DNA from: Pedobacter riviphilus
GTDB lineage: Bacteria > Bacteroidota > Bacteroidia > Sphingobacteriales > Sphingobacteriaceae
Direction of reading: 5' to 3'
Assembly: GCF_014692875.1 (NCBI RefSeq)
Contig: NZ_CP061171.1
Coordinates: 186,001 to 250,000 of the forward strand
DNA length: 64,000 nucleotides
The translations under genes were made by a program, and so were the position numbers. Under the pieces are notes generated by a model. It was given only the letters and a program-made list of their open reading frames with translations. It was not told where the DNA came from and did not search any database. The stretch's first letter is position 1, and every line of letters starts with the position of its first letter. Below are positions 29,648 through 40,106 of this stretch, piece by piece.

Positions 29648-30352
29648 GTTTAGTCGGTGAAACACCAACCGATAGGATAAATTAAAAAGCACCAATTTCA
29701 TTTGGAGCGCAGGGCCTGTACTGAACAGGAAATTTCCTCCCGTCTTCCGCTTTTACGCTTCGCTTCCTCGTGCCTCGTCGCTGCAGGGTAACGCTTCAAC
29801 CGGGGCTAATAGGTCAAGGCGGTTTTTCATTTGTGAGGTTGCGGGGTGCATAACCCATTGTTCCTAAACCCGATTGCAATGCAAAGCCCGAAAGCGAGGA
29901 ACGAGTGCGGACTTGAAATGGAAAGCGGGACTGCAAACCGCCAAGAACCACAAGCCCTCCATTTCCTAATTTCAATATACAAACAATTGCGTTTTCGGTC
30001 GGTGAGACACCAACCGATAGAATAAGCTTATATTTGGAGCGCAAGATCTGTGCTAAACAGGAAGTTTCCTCCCGTCTTTTGCTTTACGCTTCGCTTCCTC
30101 GTACCTCGTCGCTGCAGGGTAACGCTTCAACCGGGGCTAATAGGTTAAGGTAGTTTTTCATTTGTGAGGTTGCAGTGTGCACAAGCCGTAGCTTATAAAC
30201 CCGATTGCAATGCAAAGCCCGAAAGCGAGGAACGAGTGCGGACTTGAAATGGAAGGCGGGACTGCAAACCGCCAAGAACCACAAGCCCTCCATTTCCTAA
30301 TTTCAATATACAAACAATTGCGTTTTCGGTCGGTGAGACACCAACCGATAGA
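29648..30352. repeat. two tandem 332-bp units of the interspersed repeat bounded by 22-bp direct repeats (locus C)
   Basis: Unit landmarks ATTTGGAGCGCA lie at 29700 and 30032. A short hairpin direct repeat, GTCGGTG-A/G-ACACCAACCGATAG, occurs three times (about 29652, 30000 and 30331), before, between and after the units. Each unit has a perfect or near-perfect hairpin (AGGAA-AT-TTCCT at 29727-29738; AGGAA-GT-TTCCT in the second), a left arm, a centre and a right arm ending GGCGGGACTGCAAACCGCC. Frames at 29814-30044, 30084-30293 and 30210-30419 are reads of this repeat and are not genes. Confidence 0.88.
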
Positions 30353-30393
30353 CGACATGTTATTTAATTTATTGTTGAGCTTAGCACCAAACG

Positions 30394-31269
30394 CTACCCG
30401 CCAACCGCAAAATCCATAAAACTTACATTGTTTTTGCGTGAAGAACTTACGGCAATCCCTTTGCCGGCCTGATCTGTAAAGGTAAAACCTTCCAGTTCAT
30501 CCGGTTTATCGGTGTCTATAACTTTAATAACAGATTCCTGCCCGCTGGCAAGCGATTTTTCCAAATTAAGAAAGGTCAGTCTCCATTTACGGCCCTCAAT
30601 TTGGTTCTGGATTAAAACCAAAATACCTTTATCTGCAATCCAGTGTAGATTTTGGACCCATGGTGAGCAGGTGAATTTTTTAAAGAGAATTCCCTTTTCA
30701 CTTGTTTTATCAGCTTTTGATAAGGCTATTGGGTTGTATAAACGTACTTCATTGGCTTTATTGCCATAATCGGCCGTTGCTACGAACCACTTCCCTTTAT
30801 AATTTACATATTCTGGTCGCGTACCCTGGATACAGGCATCATCTTCAATGGATTTTATCAAATTTCCGTCCAATGTTTTCGTCTTTAAAAAACCTTGCCA
30901 GTTGATGCAGTTAATTACCGCTTTCCAAGCGGTACCTTCTGCATTTTGTTTTACCGAATTACCCACAAATGTGGGTAAACCCTTATGGTAGGCTATCCCG
31001 GTAGGGTGTTTGATGATATTTTCGCCTTTAACGGTGAATTGGTATTCTTTATGCATGTAAATCAAGGAATCTTTCCGGAGCTGATATTCGCGCATTACGC
31101 CCACTTCTCTGTCGCCGTAAAGAAAATAACGGCCATTTTGGTGAGAAATCCCCTGACATGCACCTAATGAGTCGATTGTAACTGTTTTCGTGATTTTTCC
31201 CTCCGTTTTGCTGTATCTGGCCACAAAAAACATCACGATCAGTACTAAAATTGGGTTTAATGTTTTCAT
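30394..31269 (-). CDS. exported beta-propeller-like protein, unknown function
   Basis: The 291-residue protein has an N-terminal hydrophobic segment (about 5-18) that can act as signal or anchor. The body has repeated blade-like runs (GISHQNGRYFLYGDREVG, YVNYKGKWFVATADYGN, PDELEGFTFTDQAGKGIAVSS) as in secreted beta-propellers or SdiA/arylesterase-like folds, but no family could be named. It begins 3 bp after the stop of the YdcF-like gene upstream on the same strand, so the two form an operon. Plus-strand frames within it are shadows. Confidence 0.68.
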   Translation of the reverse strand: MKTLNPILVLIVMFFVARYSKTEGKITKTVTIDSLGACQGISHQNGRYFLYGDREVGVMREYQLRKDSLIYMHKEYQFTVKGENIIKHPTGIAYHKGLPTFVGNSVKQNAEGTAWKAVINCINWQGFLKTKTLDGNLIKSIEDDACIQGTRPEYVNYKGKWFVATADYGNKANEVRLYNPIALSKADKTSEKGILFKKFTCSPWVQNLHWIADKGILVLIQNQIEGRKWRLTFLNLEKSLASGQESVIKVIDTDKPDELEGFTFTDQAGKGIAVSSSRKNNVSFMDFAVGG

Positions 31270-31272
31270 AAA

Positions 31273-32520
31273 CTAAGGATCTAAAGGTTCATCAAAATCA
31301 ATTTGTAAGGATGTTGTATTTAAGTAGAATTCAGATTCGGTATCACTTAAACGTTTTCCGTTTTTATAAGGATAGTAGCCGAGTTCCTTTTTACAGCGTT
31401 CGAGCAGGATATCGGTAATGTAGTAACTTTGCGATTTTACGGTGCAAACCATCCCTGCTTTATCTATTGGCATACCGTACCTGAACATCAGTCTGGCACA
31501 ATTACGCATATTGGTGGTGGTATGGCGGGCATGTGGCTCCATAATAACGGCACTTTCGGGTATCTGAAGGGTTTCCATTAAAAACTTCTTCATTTCGTAT
31601 GCTTCACTGAACTTGGTTTTATAAGGGTGAACGCGGCCGCCCGAAACCACGATAAATGGTGCCATGCCTTTATGGTATTGCAAGGCTGCTAACCTGCAAC
31701 GGATCATTCCGCCCGCGCTTAAGGCTACTTCTTTTTCCTCTGGGCCAGCACCTGGAACTAAAATCACACTATAAGGATATTTTTTCCAATCCGTTTTTTT
31801 GATCTGGTTAATGGCGGCAAGGTTTACGCCTTTAGCCATCGGTTCGTAATCGGCGGCATCATTGCGTTCGTTCAATTCTAAAGCTTCCAGTGCAAATAAC
31901 ATGGCAGGTTCGAAAAAGAGCTTATTATTGCCCTGCAGGGATAACAATGCATTGGCAGATGTGAGCTCTACAAACGTTTTATCTGTTAAAGTAAAACTGA
32001 TCGAATCTATTTTCGGGTAATTGGGCTTATTTCCTTCTACGTAAACGCCAATTGCATAATTTACTGCATTGGCATCTTGTTCCCATGCTTTAACTAAAAG
32101 GGTTTTGTGCTGTTCTTTGGCAAACATGGCATAACAGCCTGAGGGGATTAGATGATTTTTTACCATATCTCCCAACAGATTATTTTCTGTATAAAGCAGC
32201 GCCAAACGGTTTCCAATATGGGCTATTTCCTCATCGGTAAATTTTAAGGCTTTAGCGTAACAGCTAATATCTGTTTTACAGGTTTTCACCGCTTCATTTA
32301 CCTGTGCCGTTTTTGATTTATAGATGTTGTTGAACGCCGTATCTGTGCTAAGCATTTTGCGCAGTTCGGGCAATTGCTGAAAAAGTGTAAGCAGATAATA
32401 ATTTTTGTATTGTACTTCGTTCCTGGTCTTAATTAATTGATAAGACTGTTGTGGTACATCCTGTGCAGCTAAGTCTTTGCAGAACAGGCCGAGCATAAGG
32501 AAAGCATAGAAGTATTTCAT
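31273..32520 (-). CDS. exported YdcF/ElyC-like protein (DUF218)
   Basis: The 415-residue protein has a signal peptide (about 1-19, ending LAA/Q), an alpha-helical first half (about 25-240) and a DUF218 domain (about 250-400): VILVPGAGPEE, IVVSGGRVHPYKTKFSEAYEM, VIMEPHARHTTTNMRN. DUF218 proteins (YdcF, SanA, ElyC) act in envelope integrity or bind nucleotides such as SAM in YdcF; the exact reaction is unknown. Here the domain would be periplasmic because of the signal peptide. It leads a two-gene operon with the propeller-like gene. Confidence 0.82.
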   Translation of the reverse strand: MKYFYAFLMLGLFCKDLAAQDVPQQSYQLIKTRNEVQYKNYYLLTLFQQLPELRKMLSTDTAFNNIYKSKTAQVNEAVKTCKTDISCYAKALKFTDEEIAHIGNRLALLYTENNLLGDMVKNHLIPSGCYAMFAKEQHKTLLVKAWEQDANAVNYAIGVYVEGNKPNYPKIDSISFTLTDKTFVELTSANALLSLQGNNKLFFEPAMLFALEALELNERNDAADYEPMAKGVNLAAINQIKKTDWKKYPYSVILVPGAGPEEKEVALSAGGMIRCRLAALQYHKGMAPFIVVSGGRVHPYKTKFSEAYEMKKFLMETLQIPESAVIMEPHARHTTTNMRNCARLMFRYGMPIDKAGMVCTVKSQSYYITDILLERCKKELGYYPYKNGKRLSDTESEFYLNTTSLQIDFDEPLDP

Positions 32521-32837
32521 CGAAAAGTTTTGGAAACAAAATTAAAGACCTGCCATTAAAGAAACATTAAGAAGAAGTTATGCTTTGATGGTTGTTAAAA
32601 CGATTTATTATATATCTAATCGCTTAATATTAATTTAAAGTGCCAGCTCAAAACGGTGTGTAGAGTTAACATAATAAATACATCTTGTTAAAAGTACGCC
32701 GCTACTTTTGCCGCTGTAGAACGCTCAAAAATTACTTGTTAACCTTAAAGGATAAGCCTATGTAAATGTGAAAATCTACACTTCTACTTAAAACAAAATC
32801 CCAATTATATTTCAAAACCATTACTAAGAACAAAAAG
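32521..32837. other. intergenic region carrying the susC promoter
   Basis: AT-rich gap between divergent genes. The only signal I see is the TACTTTTG -7 element at 32703-32710; no gene or repeat is seen. The minus-strand frame at 32732-32926 has no signature. Confidence 0.5.
32703..32710 (+). promoter_or_regulatory. -7 promoter element TACTTTTG upstream of susC
   Basis: Exact TAnnTTTG match; it would give a leader of about 120 nt before the susC start at 32838. A TTG lies 15 bp upstream (32685), closer than the usual -33 spacing. Confidence 0.4.
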
Positions 32838-35800
32838 ATGACATCATTTTTTTTAACCGCAAGTATAAAAAGTGCTTGCCGGAAATTGCTTTTGCCTATC
32901 GGTTTACTGGCCGTCTGTAATTCCAATGCAATAGCGATTAATCATGAAGTAACTGCTTCGGGCATACATAATAAAGTATTTGCCACTGTAAGCGGAACAG
33001 TTACCGATCAAAATAAACAACCTTTACCTGGTGTAAGTGTTTTCGAAAAGAAGACAAAAAAAACAACCGTTACCGATTCCAATGGTAAATACTCCATTTC
33101 GGTTGAGGAAGGTGCAATTTTAGTATTTTCTTATATTGGTTACGATAATCAGGAAGTTGCCGTTGATGGCCGCCAAAATATTAATGTTACTTTAAAAGAA
33201 AGCAGCAATACCCTAAATGAGGTTGTGGCTATCGGTTACCAGAAGATTAGAAAATCGGATGTAACTGGGGCCATCAGCAGTGTTAAGGCCAGTGAGATGA
33301 ACTTAACTTCTCCTACTGTTGGCCAGGCCCTGGTTGGTAAGGTTGCCGGTGTACAAGTATCGCAAACAAGTGGTGCACCATATTCCGGTACCAAAATCAG
33401 GGTGAGGGGCATCGGTTCTATTAATGCCAGTTCCGATCCTTTATACGTGATTGACGGTTATCCGGCAGGAAACAACGTATCCATCAATCCGGAGGACATC
33501 GAAACCATCGACATTTTAAAAGATGCGGCTTCTGCAGCCATTTATGGCTCAAGAGCATCGGGTGGGGTGGTGTTAATTACCACTAAAAGAGGTACTGATG
33601 GAAAAGGAAAGTTTGAATATGATGTTCAGGGTGGAATTTCCCAGTTGGCTAAAAAAGTAAAATTATTGGATGCCAACCAGTTTATACAGCTTTTAATTGA
33701 CGGACGTAACAATGCCTATAAAGATTTATGGGTAAACTCGGGCAAAACCTGGAATGATGCCATGTTTAGCGATAACAATACTACCCGTATTGCCAATGTG
33801 GGTAATGGCAGTAGTGTAAGCATTCCGGCCGATCTTTATAATTTTAGTGCACAACAGGCTATCCCTGCTGCCTATAATACCGATTGGCAGGATGAACTTT
33901 ACCGCAATGCAGCCTTTCAACGCCATAACCTTTCATTTTCTGGCGGTACTAAGGATGTAAAATACTTTTTAAGCGGCGGTTACCAGAACAACGATGGTAT
34001 TGTAACCAACACCAATCAAAAAGTAACCAACTTCAGGGGCAATATTGATGGCAAGGTGAGCGAGCGTTTACGCGTAGGCGCAAATATTGCTTACACAAAA
34101 AACGATAACAGAGAGGTACAGGAGGGACGTTATAATTTAAGTCCGATGATGTCGGCATTAATTTATTTGCCTTATCTGCCTGCAAGAGATGCCAACGGTA
34201 ACCCTGTTCAGTTTGGCATGGGCGCTTTGTCTTCTCAATACGGTATCCAGAACCCCGAAAACCCTTTGGCTACTGTTGAGCAGTTAAAGATTACCAGAAA
34301 AAGCAATAGAAGTAGTTATAATGCCAATGCTACTTACAAAATTTTAGAGGGACTTAATTTTAAGGCTAACTTAGGAACACAAACATACAACGAAAAATAC
34401 GATTATTATTTGCCTACCAGCTTAAGTAGTGGAAATACCCCACCTTACTCGCCCGAATCGATTAGGGCCGCAAATGCCATAGCACAAACCCTTAGTCAGG
34501 TAGATCAACTGGCAGAGTTTACTTTAAATTACAATAAAACATTTGGTAAACATAGCATAGATGTTTTAGGCGGTTATTCTGCTCAGAAAACATCCAGTGA
34601 TCAGATTAGGGTAGCGGCAAGCGGATTCCAAAATGATTACATTGGTGAAATTACGGATAAGGGAGCGGATGCAGGTTTTTTTACACTAGACCGTAACAGA
34701 ACTGGTAAAACAGTAACCACTTTACTTTCTTACTTTGGCCGTTTCAGTTATAATTATGCCGGCAAATACTTTTTAACCGGTTCCTTCCGTCGCGATGGTT
34801 CATCAAGGTTTGGTCCGTTAAACAAGTATGGTAACTTTCCTTCAATAGCTGCAGGCTGGAATTTATCTGACGAAAGCTTTTATAATAGCTTTTTGGGCGA
34901 ACAATCGAGAGTTAAACTAAGAGCCAGCTGGGGCTTAAGTGGAAATAATAATATTCCAGACTACCGCACACAGCAAGAGCTAAACGCACCAGGTGGTGCA
35001 GTTTTCGGTAATGCAATTTCTACCGCCATTTGGCGGGTGCGATACAGGATAAAGGATTAGGATGGGAATCTACCTCTCAGTTTAACTTTGGGACCGATAT
35101 CAGTTTGTTCAAAAACCGTGTATCGATTATGGCGAATTACTACTTAAGTTACTCTTTCAACTTATTATTTAACAAACCGCTTTCGGCAATTGCTGGCAGT
35201 TCAACAATTTTAACTAATCTTACTGATAGTAAGGTGCGTAATAAGGGTTTCGATTTGCAGGTTGATGGCAAAATTATCCAAAATGAAGACTTTACTTTGG
35301 GCCTAAGCGGAAACATCGCTGCAAACCGGAATAAGGTTTTAGACCTTGGCGGTAACAGTACAATATTTACGGCCGGTGCAGAGCGTTCGTACATTACACA
35401 TGTTACCCAAGAAGGCCAGCCAATAGGTATGTTTTATGGATTTAAAGTTTTAGGCAGAATTACATCCGATAATTTAGGAAAGGTTGCCCCGTCAGCTTCT
35501 TCTACCAACCCGGCAAAAATCGGCGATTTATATTTTCAGGATACCGATGGTAACGGCATTGTAAACGATGCAGACAAAACCGTTATCGGCACACCATATG
35601 CAAAATTCACCTATGGTTTTGCTTTAAACACTTCTTACAAAACGTTTGACTTAAGAGCATCTTTCAACGGATCATACGGAAACCAGGTTTTAGATGGACA
35701 GGATTATTACCTGTACAACTTTGAAGGCTCTGGAAACCAATATGTAGAGGTTGCCGACCGTTACAGAAATGAAGCCAATCCGGGCAGTGGTTTAAATTAC

Positions 35801-36109
35801 CGCGCATCGCGTGCAGGTACGCAAAGTAACAGTACGCGTTTATCGTCTTTTTATATACAGGATGGATCTTATTTCAGGTGTACCAATATTACTTTAGGTT
35901 ACAGTTTTCCAAAGCAACTGGCCAATACACTGAAAGTAAGCAATATCCGTGTTTATGCGAGTGTAGATAATGCATTTACCATTACCGATTATAAAGGTTA
36001 TAACCCTGAGGTAGATTATAGTGCAGGTAATAATCTTGCCCCTGGTGTTGATTATGGTAACTACCCATTGGCAAGAACCTATAACCTTGGTATTAAATTG
36101 ACTTTTTAG
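32838..36109 (+). pseudogene. SusC/RagA-type TonB-linked outer-membrane transporter, single frameshift
   Basis: SusC-type proteins import oligosaccharides or peptides with a SusD lid. The first frame (32838-35060) has a signal peptide, a carboxypeptidase-regulatory-like domain (about 50-135; VSGTVTDQNKQPLPGVSV, FSYIGYDNQEV), a plug (VRGIGSINASSDPLYVIDGYPAG) and two thirds of the barrel, then turns to nonsense after AISTAIW. The second frame (from about 35033 to 36109) continues with GAIQDKGLGWESTSQFNFG to a normal barrel end. One missing base near 35033-35036 (TGGCGGG instead of TGGCCGGG) explains it; restored length is 1090 residues. It is either a sequencing deletion or a recent pseudogene. 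susD follows after 10 bp. Confidence 0.88.
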
Positions 36110-36119
36110 AACTAAAGAA

Positions 36120-37649
36120 ATGAAAAAACATATTTATAAAGTATTGGCCCTAAGTGCAATTTTAAGTTTGGGTGCCTGTAAAAAAGATTTTCTAAATCAA
36201 AGTAACCCCAATGCCATTGCTGTAGAGAACTATTTCAAAACAGAAAATGATGTACTGCTGGCTGTTAATGGGGTTTACCAATCGCTTAGAAGCAGCAATA
36301 CCCTGGGCGAAAACAGCGGACTGTTTACTGATGAGCGCTCGGATGATGCGGGCAGGAATGATAACCAGAGTAATGCCGGCGAGCCATTTCAGTTTAACGA
36401 TTTTTCACTCCTGCCAAGCAATTCTTATTTGAGAAGCCATTGGCTGGCACTTTATGAGGCAATTGGCAGAACCAATGTTGTATTGACAAATATTGATAAA
36501 GTATCTTTTGCTAATGCGGCCACCAAAGAAAATTACAAGGCAGAAGCCAAGTTTATCAGGGCGATTATGTATTTCGAACTGGTGAGGAAATGGGGACCAG
36601 TACCAGTGGTAACCAAGCAGCTTAGCACAGCTGATGAAGTAAAAGAAAACACTTTTCGTGTGCCTGAAGCGGATGTATACAACCAGATTGTAAGCGATTT
36701 AAAAGATGCCCTTAACAGCACATTGCCAAACTTCCAAACGGGAGCGAATATAGGTAGAACTTCGAAAGCGGCCATAAATGCATATCTGGGTAAGGTTTAT
36801 TTAACGATGGCTACAACACTTTCAGCAAATAAGGCCGAAAACCTAAATAATGCGAATACTTATTTAATGGCAGCTTATAATATGAAAGCTTTCGGGAATC
36901 TTTCTGAAATTCCCTATACAGATGTTTTTGACGTGGCGAAAAAAACAACCTGTAAGGAACTGATTTTCCAGATTTCAAATAAGCAGGGCGATATCAGTTT
37001 TAGCTCAAGCATTGCTGCAAACAACCAGGCCAAAGGCGAAACCATCAATTCGCTTAAACCTTCTACCGGGATTGGTGGTAATGTAAAACTTGATCTAATT
37101 AATGAATATGAAGCAAACGATTTGAGGAAAGATTTCTCGGTTAAATTTGCCAATGATCAGACAGTAAAAGATTGGTTTATTACCAAATTCCGCGATGCGA
37201 GCCAATTGGCAACCAATGCGGGTTATGGTGGCAACGACTGGATTTTAATGCGTTATGCCGATGTAATTTTAATGCTTGCTGAAGTTAATATGTTGCAGGG
37301 CAACGATGCCGTAGCCATTCAATATTTGGATATGGTAAGAACAAGAGCAGGTATGCCCGTTTATGCGGTTGCTAAAACCGACGCCACTTACGCGGCTAAA
37401 TTCCCGACTTTAAAGCTTGCTATTTTACACGAGCGTAGGGTAGAGTTTGCTTTCGAACACCAAAGATGGTTCGATTTAATCAGGAATTTTACTGCTGCGG
37501 AGCTGGTTACTTACTTAAAAGCGAAACCACAGTCGTCGTATGGAATTGCTAAATTGGCTAACGTAACCTTAAAAGACAGGTATTATCCTATTCCTTTTGA
37601 TGAAGTGAAATTAGATCCGGTTAAAATGTACCAGAATCCTGGTTACTAA
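36120..37649 (+). CDS. SusD/RagB-family outer-membrane lipoprotein
   Basis: The 509-residue protein has a lipoprotein signal (LSLGAC, Cys at about 20) and the SusD TPR-rich fold: ALYEAIGRTNVVLTNIDK, AEAKFIRAIMYFELVRKWGPVPV, then late blocks DWILMRYADVILMLAEV and ERRVEFAFEHQRWFDLIRN. It caps the partner SusC and binds the glycan at the cell surface. No glycan-cleaving enzyme, sulfatase or regulator follows, so this is an orphan SusCD pair whose ligand cannot be guessed. A terminator follows. Confidence 0.93.
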   Translation: MKKHIYKVLALSAILSLGACKKDFLNQSNPNAIAVENYFKTENDVLLAVNGVYQSLRSSNTLGENSGLFTDERSDDAGRNDNQSNAGEPFQFNDFSLLPSNSYLRSHWLALYEAIGRTNVVLTNIDKVSFANAATKENYKAEAKFIRAIMYFELVRKWGPVPVVTKQLSTADEVKENTFRVPEADVYNQIVSDLKDALNSTLPNFQTGANIGRTSKAAINAYLGKVYLTMATTLSANKAENLNNANTYLMAAYNMKAFGNLSEIPYTDVFDVAKKTTCKELIFQISNKQGDISFSSSIAANNQAKGETINSLKPSTGIGGNVKLDLINEYEANDLRKDFSVKFANDQTVKDWFITKFRDASQLATNAGYGGNDWILMRYADVILMLAEVNMLQGNDAVAIQYLDMVRTRAGMPVYAVAKTDATYAAKFPTLKLAILHERRVEFAFEHQRWFDLIRNFTAAELVTYLKAKPQSSYGIAKLANVTLKDRYYPIPFDEVKLDPVKMYQNPGY

Positions 37650-37678
37650 AAAGTTAATATATATTATATTATAATAAG

Positions 37679-37713
37679 CAAAGCGGGCTGATCATTGATC
37701 GGACCGCTTTTTT
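37679..37713 (+). terminator. intrinsic terminator after the first susCD pair
   Basis: AAAGCGG pairs with CCGCTTT, with an inner GATCA/TGATC stem, followed by six T. Confidence 0.8.
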
Positions 37714-37739
37714 AGTTTGGAGTTCTGAGTGAGCATTCG

Positions 37740-38060
37740 TTATGAATCGTTATTATAAAAAGGCTTTTTCAGCCGGTGAAGCAATTTTTATAGTAAAGAT
37801 CATTAGCATGAAAGATTGCTTCGTCGTTTCTCCTCGCAATGACGATTTTTTTTAGGGAGTCTGTCAATGGTAGCTTGTTGAAGGACATTTTTAAGGTGTT
37901 TCGACAGGCTCAACATGACAATATATAGTTGGAAAATTATCGTTTATTTATAAGCAGTTTCCAGTTTCCAAAGTAATTGAAACCGAAATAATCACTTTTG
38001 GTTAGATCCTGAAACAAGTTCAGGAGGACGTATGGAGCTGAAATTGATCAGGCGAAATGG
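37740..38060. repeat. cluster of small dispersed extragenic repeats
   Basis: Gap 37714-38189 holds no gene. It carries AGATTGCTTCGTCG ... CTCGCAATGACG (about 37811-37848), TTTCGACAGGCTCAACATGA (about 37899) and GATCCTGAAACAAGTTCAGG (about 38005), all types seen elsewhere in the window. Confidence 0.5.
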
Positions 38061-38189
38061 TTAGCCATTGATACAGTTTCAGTTGGCAGTTTCCATTTAA
38101 CAGTTTAATCCATTCTACAATTTAAACATCTGGTAAACATTGCATATACAGTTAACCGATTTAAACAATTAACCAGTTAACCCAAATCA

Positions 38190-38836
38190 TTAAATCACAT
38201 TTCTCGTAATTTTCCCCTTAATGATGTAAAGTGCCTGGATATTCTTTTTGCTGATTACCGTATTGCCTTTAAAATTTGGATTTGAAGAACGGAGGATGAG
38301 TTTGCTATCATCAGCGTGCTGAAAAATTAGTTTTATAGTGCGTAAACTGTTACTATCTTCATCCGTCATTACCACATAAGCTTCGCCCCACTGTAAAATT
38401 TCGTAATTGGTAATTTCTTTTATGGCTATAATTTCGCCCGCAGCATATTTGGGTACATGCTATCGCCATAAACCGGCAAGTAGGCTGTGCAATCGTTAAA
38501 AGGGAGATAATTTACCAGGTATTCTGCCCGTTGCTCTTCTACGATGAGTTCTTTCGCATCCGATAGGCTCATGTCGAAATAAGGTACACCCTCTTTGCTT
38601 TCGCCAACGGCTGGTTTCTTTTTGAAAAACGGTTCGCCAATTCCATCCTCAAGCCAGGTTAAATTTACGTCGAATTTCATCTCCAGCTTATCTTTAATCG
38701 CATTAGATACATTAATCCTTTCTCTTAAAATATCTGATAAAGAGCCCTGTTTTATATTCAACGCAGCAGCAAAATCTTTCTGAGTTTTAAAATACAGTAA
38801 ATCCATTAATGTTTTTAAGCGTTGATTTTCATTCAT
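38190..38836 (-). pseudogene. LexA/CI-like repressor (HTH + S24 peptidase), single frameshift
   Basis: The first part (38836 to about 38450) has an XRE-type HTH (about 8-60; FAAALNIKQGSLSDILRERINVS) and the start of an S24 domain with catalytic serine in VYGDSMYP, then ends early. The next frame continues YAAGEIIAIKEITNYEILQWGEAY and holds the lysine of the Ser-Lys dyad (LRTIKL), ending at 38190. One missing base at the T3 run 38448-38450 separates them; the intact protein would be about 215 residues. S24 repressors cleave themselves when RecA is activated by DNA damage. It is divergent from the 38940 gene with inverted operator-like sites between, so it likely controls that operon. Confidence 0.82.
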
Positions 38837-38853
38837 AAGTAAGTAGATATGTT

Positions 38854-38889
38854 AATAAGTTTTATGTATAAATTATAGTTTAACTTATT
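38854..38889. promoter_or_regulatory. operator-like inverted repeat in the divergent promoter region
   Basis: Perfect 8-bp arms AATAAGTT (38854-38861) and AACTTATT (38882-38889), two helical turns apart, lie midway between the S24 repressor and the 38940 gene. A near-consensus -7 (TTATTTTG) follows on the plus strand. Binding by the repressor is inferred. Confidence 0.4.
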
Positions 38890-38939
38890 TTATTTTGCTA
38901 AATTCGTTAGCTAATATAATCATTTAAAAAATATACGCT

Positions 38940-40106
38940 ATGGAAGAAAACCTGAATTTTAAAAAAGAAACAATGGCATTTATTGGTGCGATTGAAAGCT
39001 TCTTTTCAACAAATGGTGTAAGCTATCATTTGAATTTTTTAAAGAACTGGTTAATCCCTCCACAGAATGAATTCGATTTTTCGCCACAAAAGCACCCGGC
39101 ACAGCTGTTGGTTTTTTACGAAAAATTAGTGCCGCTTTTCGATTATTCGGATTTAATTTTTAACCACATTGAAGCCGATACCGCATTTGTGAAAGCGATT
39201 GAGGCTGACGAATGTGGTGTGGAACGCGAAACGGTACTGCTTGATTACTGTCCGAAATTGTTAAGCCACGGAGAAATGCAAAATCCAAAACTTACCTTTC
39301 TTGATATTTTCCTGTTTTTTCAATCAGATACCTATAAGCTGGTTTACAAAGAATGGCTGTTGGCGGCATTAGAAAATAACCTCGATCTGGACTGGGACCA
39401 GTACGTTGCGGCGTTTTACGAAAACACCAAAAAAATGCTGGAGGCTTGCTGGCTCATCCACGAAAGGATAATTACCAGAAATAGCTTTAAAAGTATCGAT
39501 CGCTATTATCATATGGCCATATTCGAAAGTACATCGCCTTTGGCTCTTGAACCGGAATTACTTGATGATCCGTTTAAGGTAATTGAATTTTTCTTCAGTT
39601 TGGATAACCTCAGGGGGCATAAAGCTTATTTAAAAAACTGGTATAAAGCTGCCTTGGCAGAAGAGCAGTGTGTGAGCGATGTAGCCGATTATTTTTTCCT
39701 CTATAACCAGTTTACGAAACTGTTTAACGCAGGTTATTTGATCACAGCCAAAAATCTAACTTACCAGGGTGTTTCTTTTGGAGGTTTACCTGCTATTACA
39801 GATCAATTTGTAAACGGCGATAGCAAAGAACTATGTGAGGTAAATACCCTGGGTGCAGCACATATGGCAAATCCTTATCTGTTTGTGAGGTCTTTTTTTA
39901 TTCCCGAAAAAATTAAACAGCTGCGTTTAGGGCTCTTGGAATGGTTATATGCTGCCTTCAGTACCAAGAGTAGCATTAAACTATTAGATAAGGAATTTTT
40001 ATTTGAGCAGTATGAAGCCATGATGATGATGATGGAAGCTTTTTTTGTGATGATTAGTAAGCCTGTATTAAGTGAAAGTGATGAAAGGGACTATTATGCG
40101 GAGTAA
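38940..40106 (+). CDS. four-repeat all-alpha protein of unknown family
   Basis: The 388-residue soluble protein has no signal peptide or membrane helix. I see four internal repeats of about 60 residues, each with an FF or F-FF step, a WL/WY-AA helix and an F/Y-rich helix: IESFFSTNG...LKNWL, IFLFFQSDT...KEWLLAAL, IEFFFSLDN...KNWYKAAL and VRSFFIPEK...LEWLYAAF. The repeats suggest a solenoid or a duplicated helical bundle built for protein or nucleic-acid binding. I recognise no known family. It starts 103 bp from a divergent S24 repressor and overlaps the following HEPN-type gene by 26 bp, so the two are translationally coupled. Confidence 0.8.
   Translation: MEENLNFKKETMAFIGAIESFFSTNGVSYHLNFLKNWLIPPQNEFDFSPQKHPAQLLVFYEKLVPLFDYSDLIFNHIEADTAFVKAIEADECGVERETVLLDYCPKLLSHGEMQNPKLTFLDIFLFFQSDTYKLVYKEWLLAALENNLDLDWDQYVAAFYENTKKMLEACWLIHERIITRNSFKSIDRYYHMAIFESTSPLALEPELLDDPFKVIEFFFSLDNLRGHKAYLKNWYKAALAEEQCVSDVADYFFLYNQFTKLFNAGYLITAKNLTYQGVSFGGLPAITDQFVNGDSKELCEVNTLGAAHMANPYLFVRSFFIPEKIKQLRLGLLEWLYAAFSTKSSIKLLDKEFLFEQYEAMMMMMEAFFVMISKPVLSESDERDYYAE

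Noticed and set aside
18779..30352. Insertion sequence or retron
   Set aside because: No transposase or reverse transcriptase frame is found near any of the repeat loci.
35030..36109. Independent gene for the second half of SusC
   Set aside because: It starts in the middle of a barrel, has no signal peptide and continues the preceding frame after a one-base shift.
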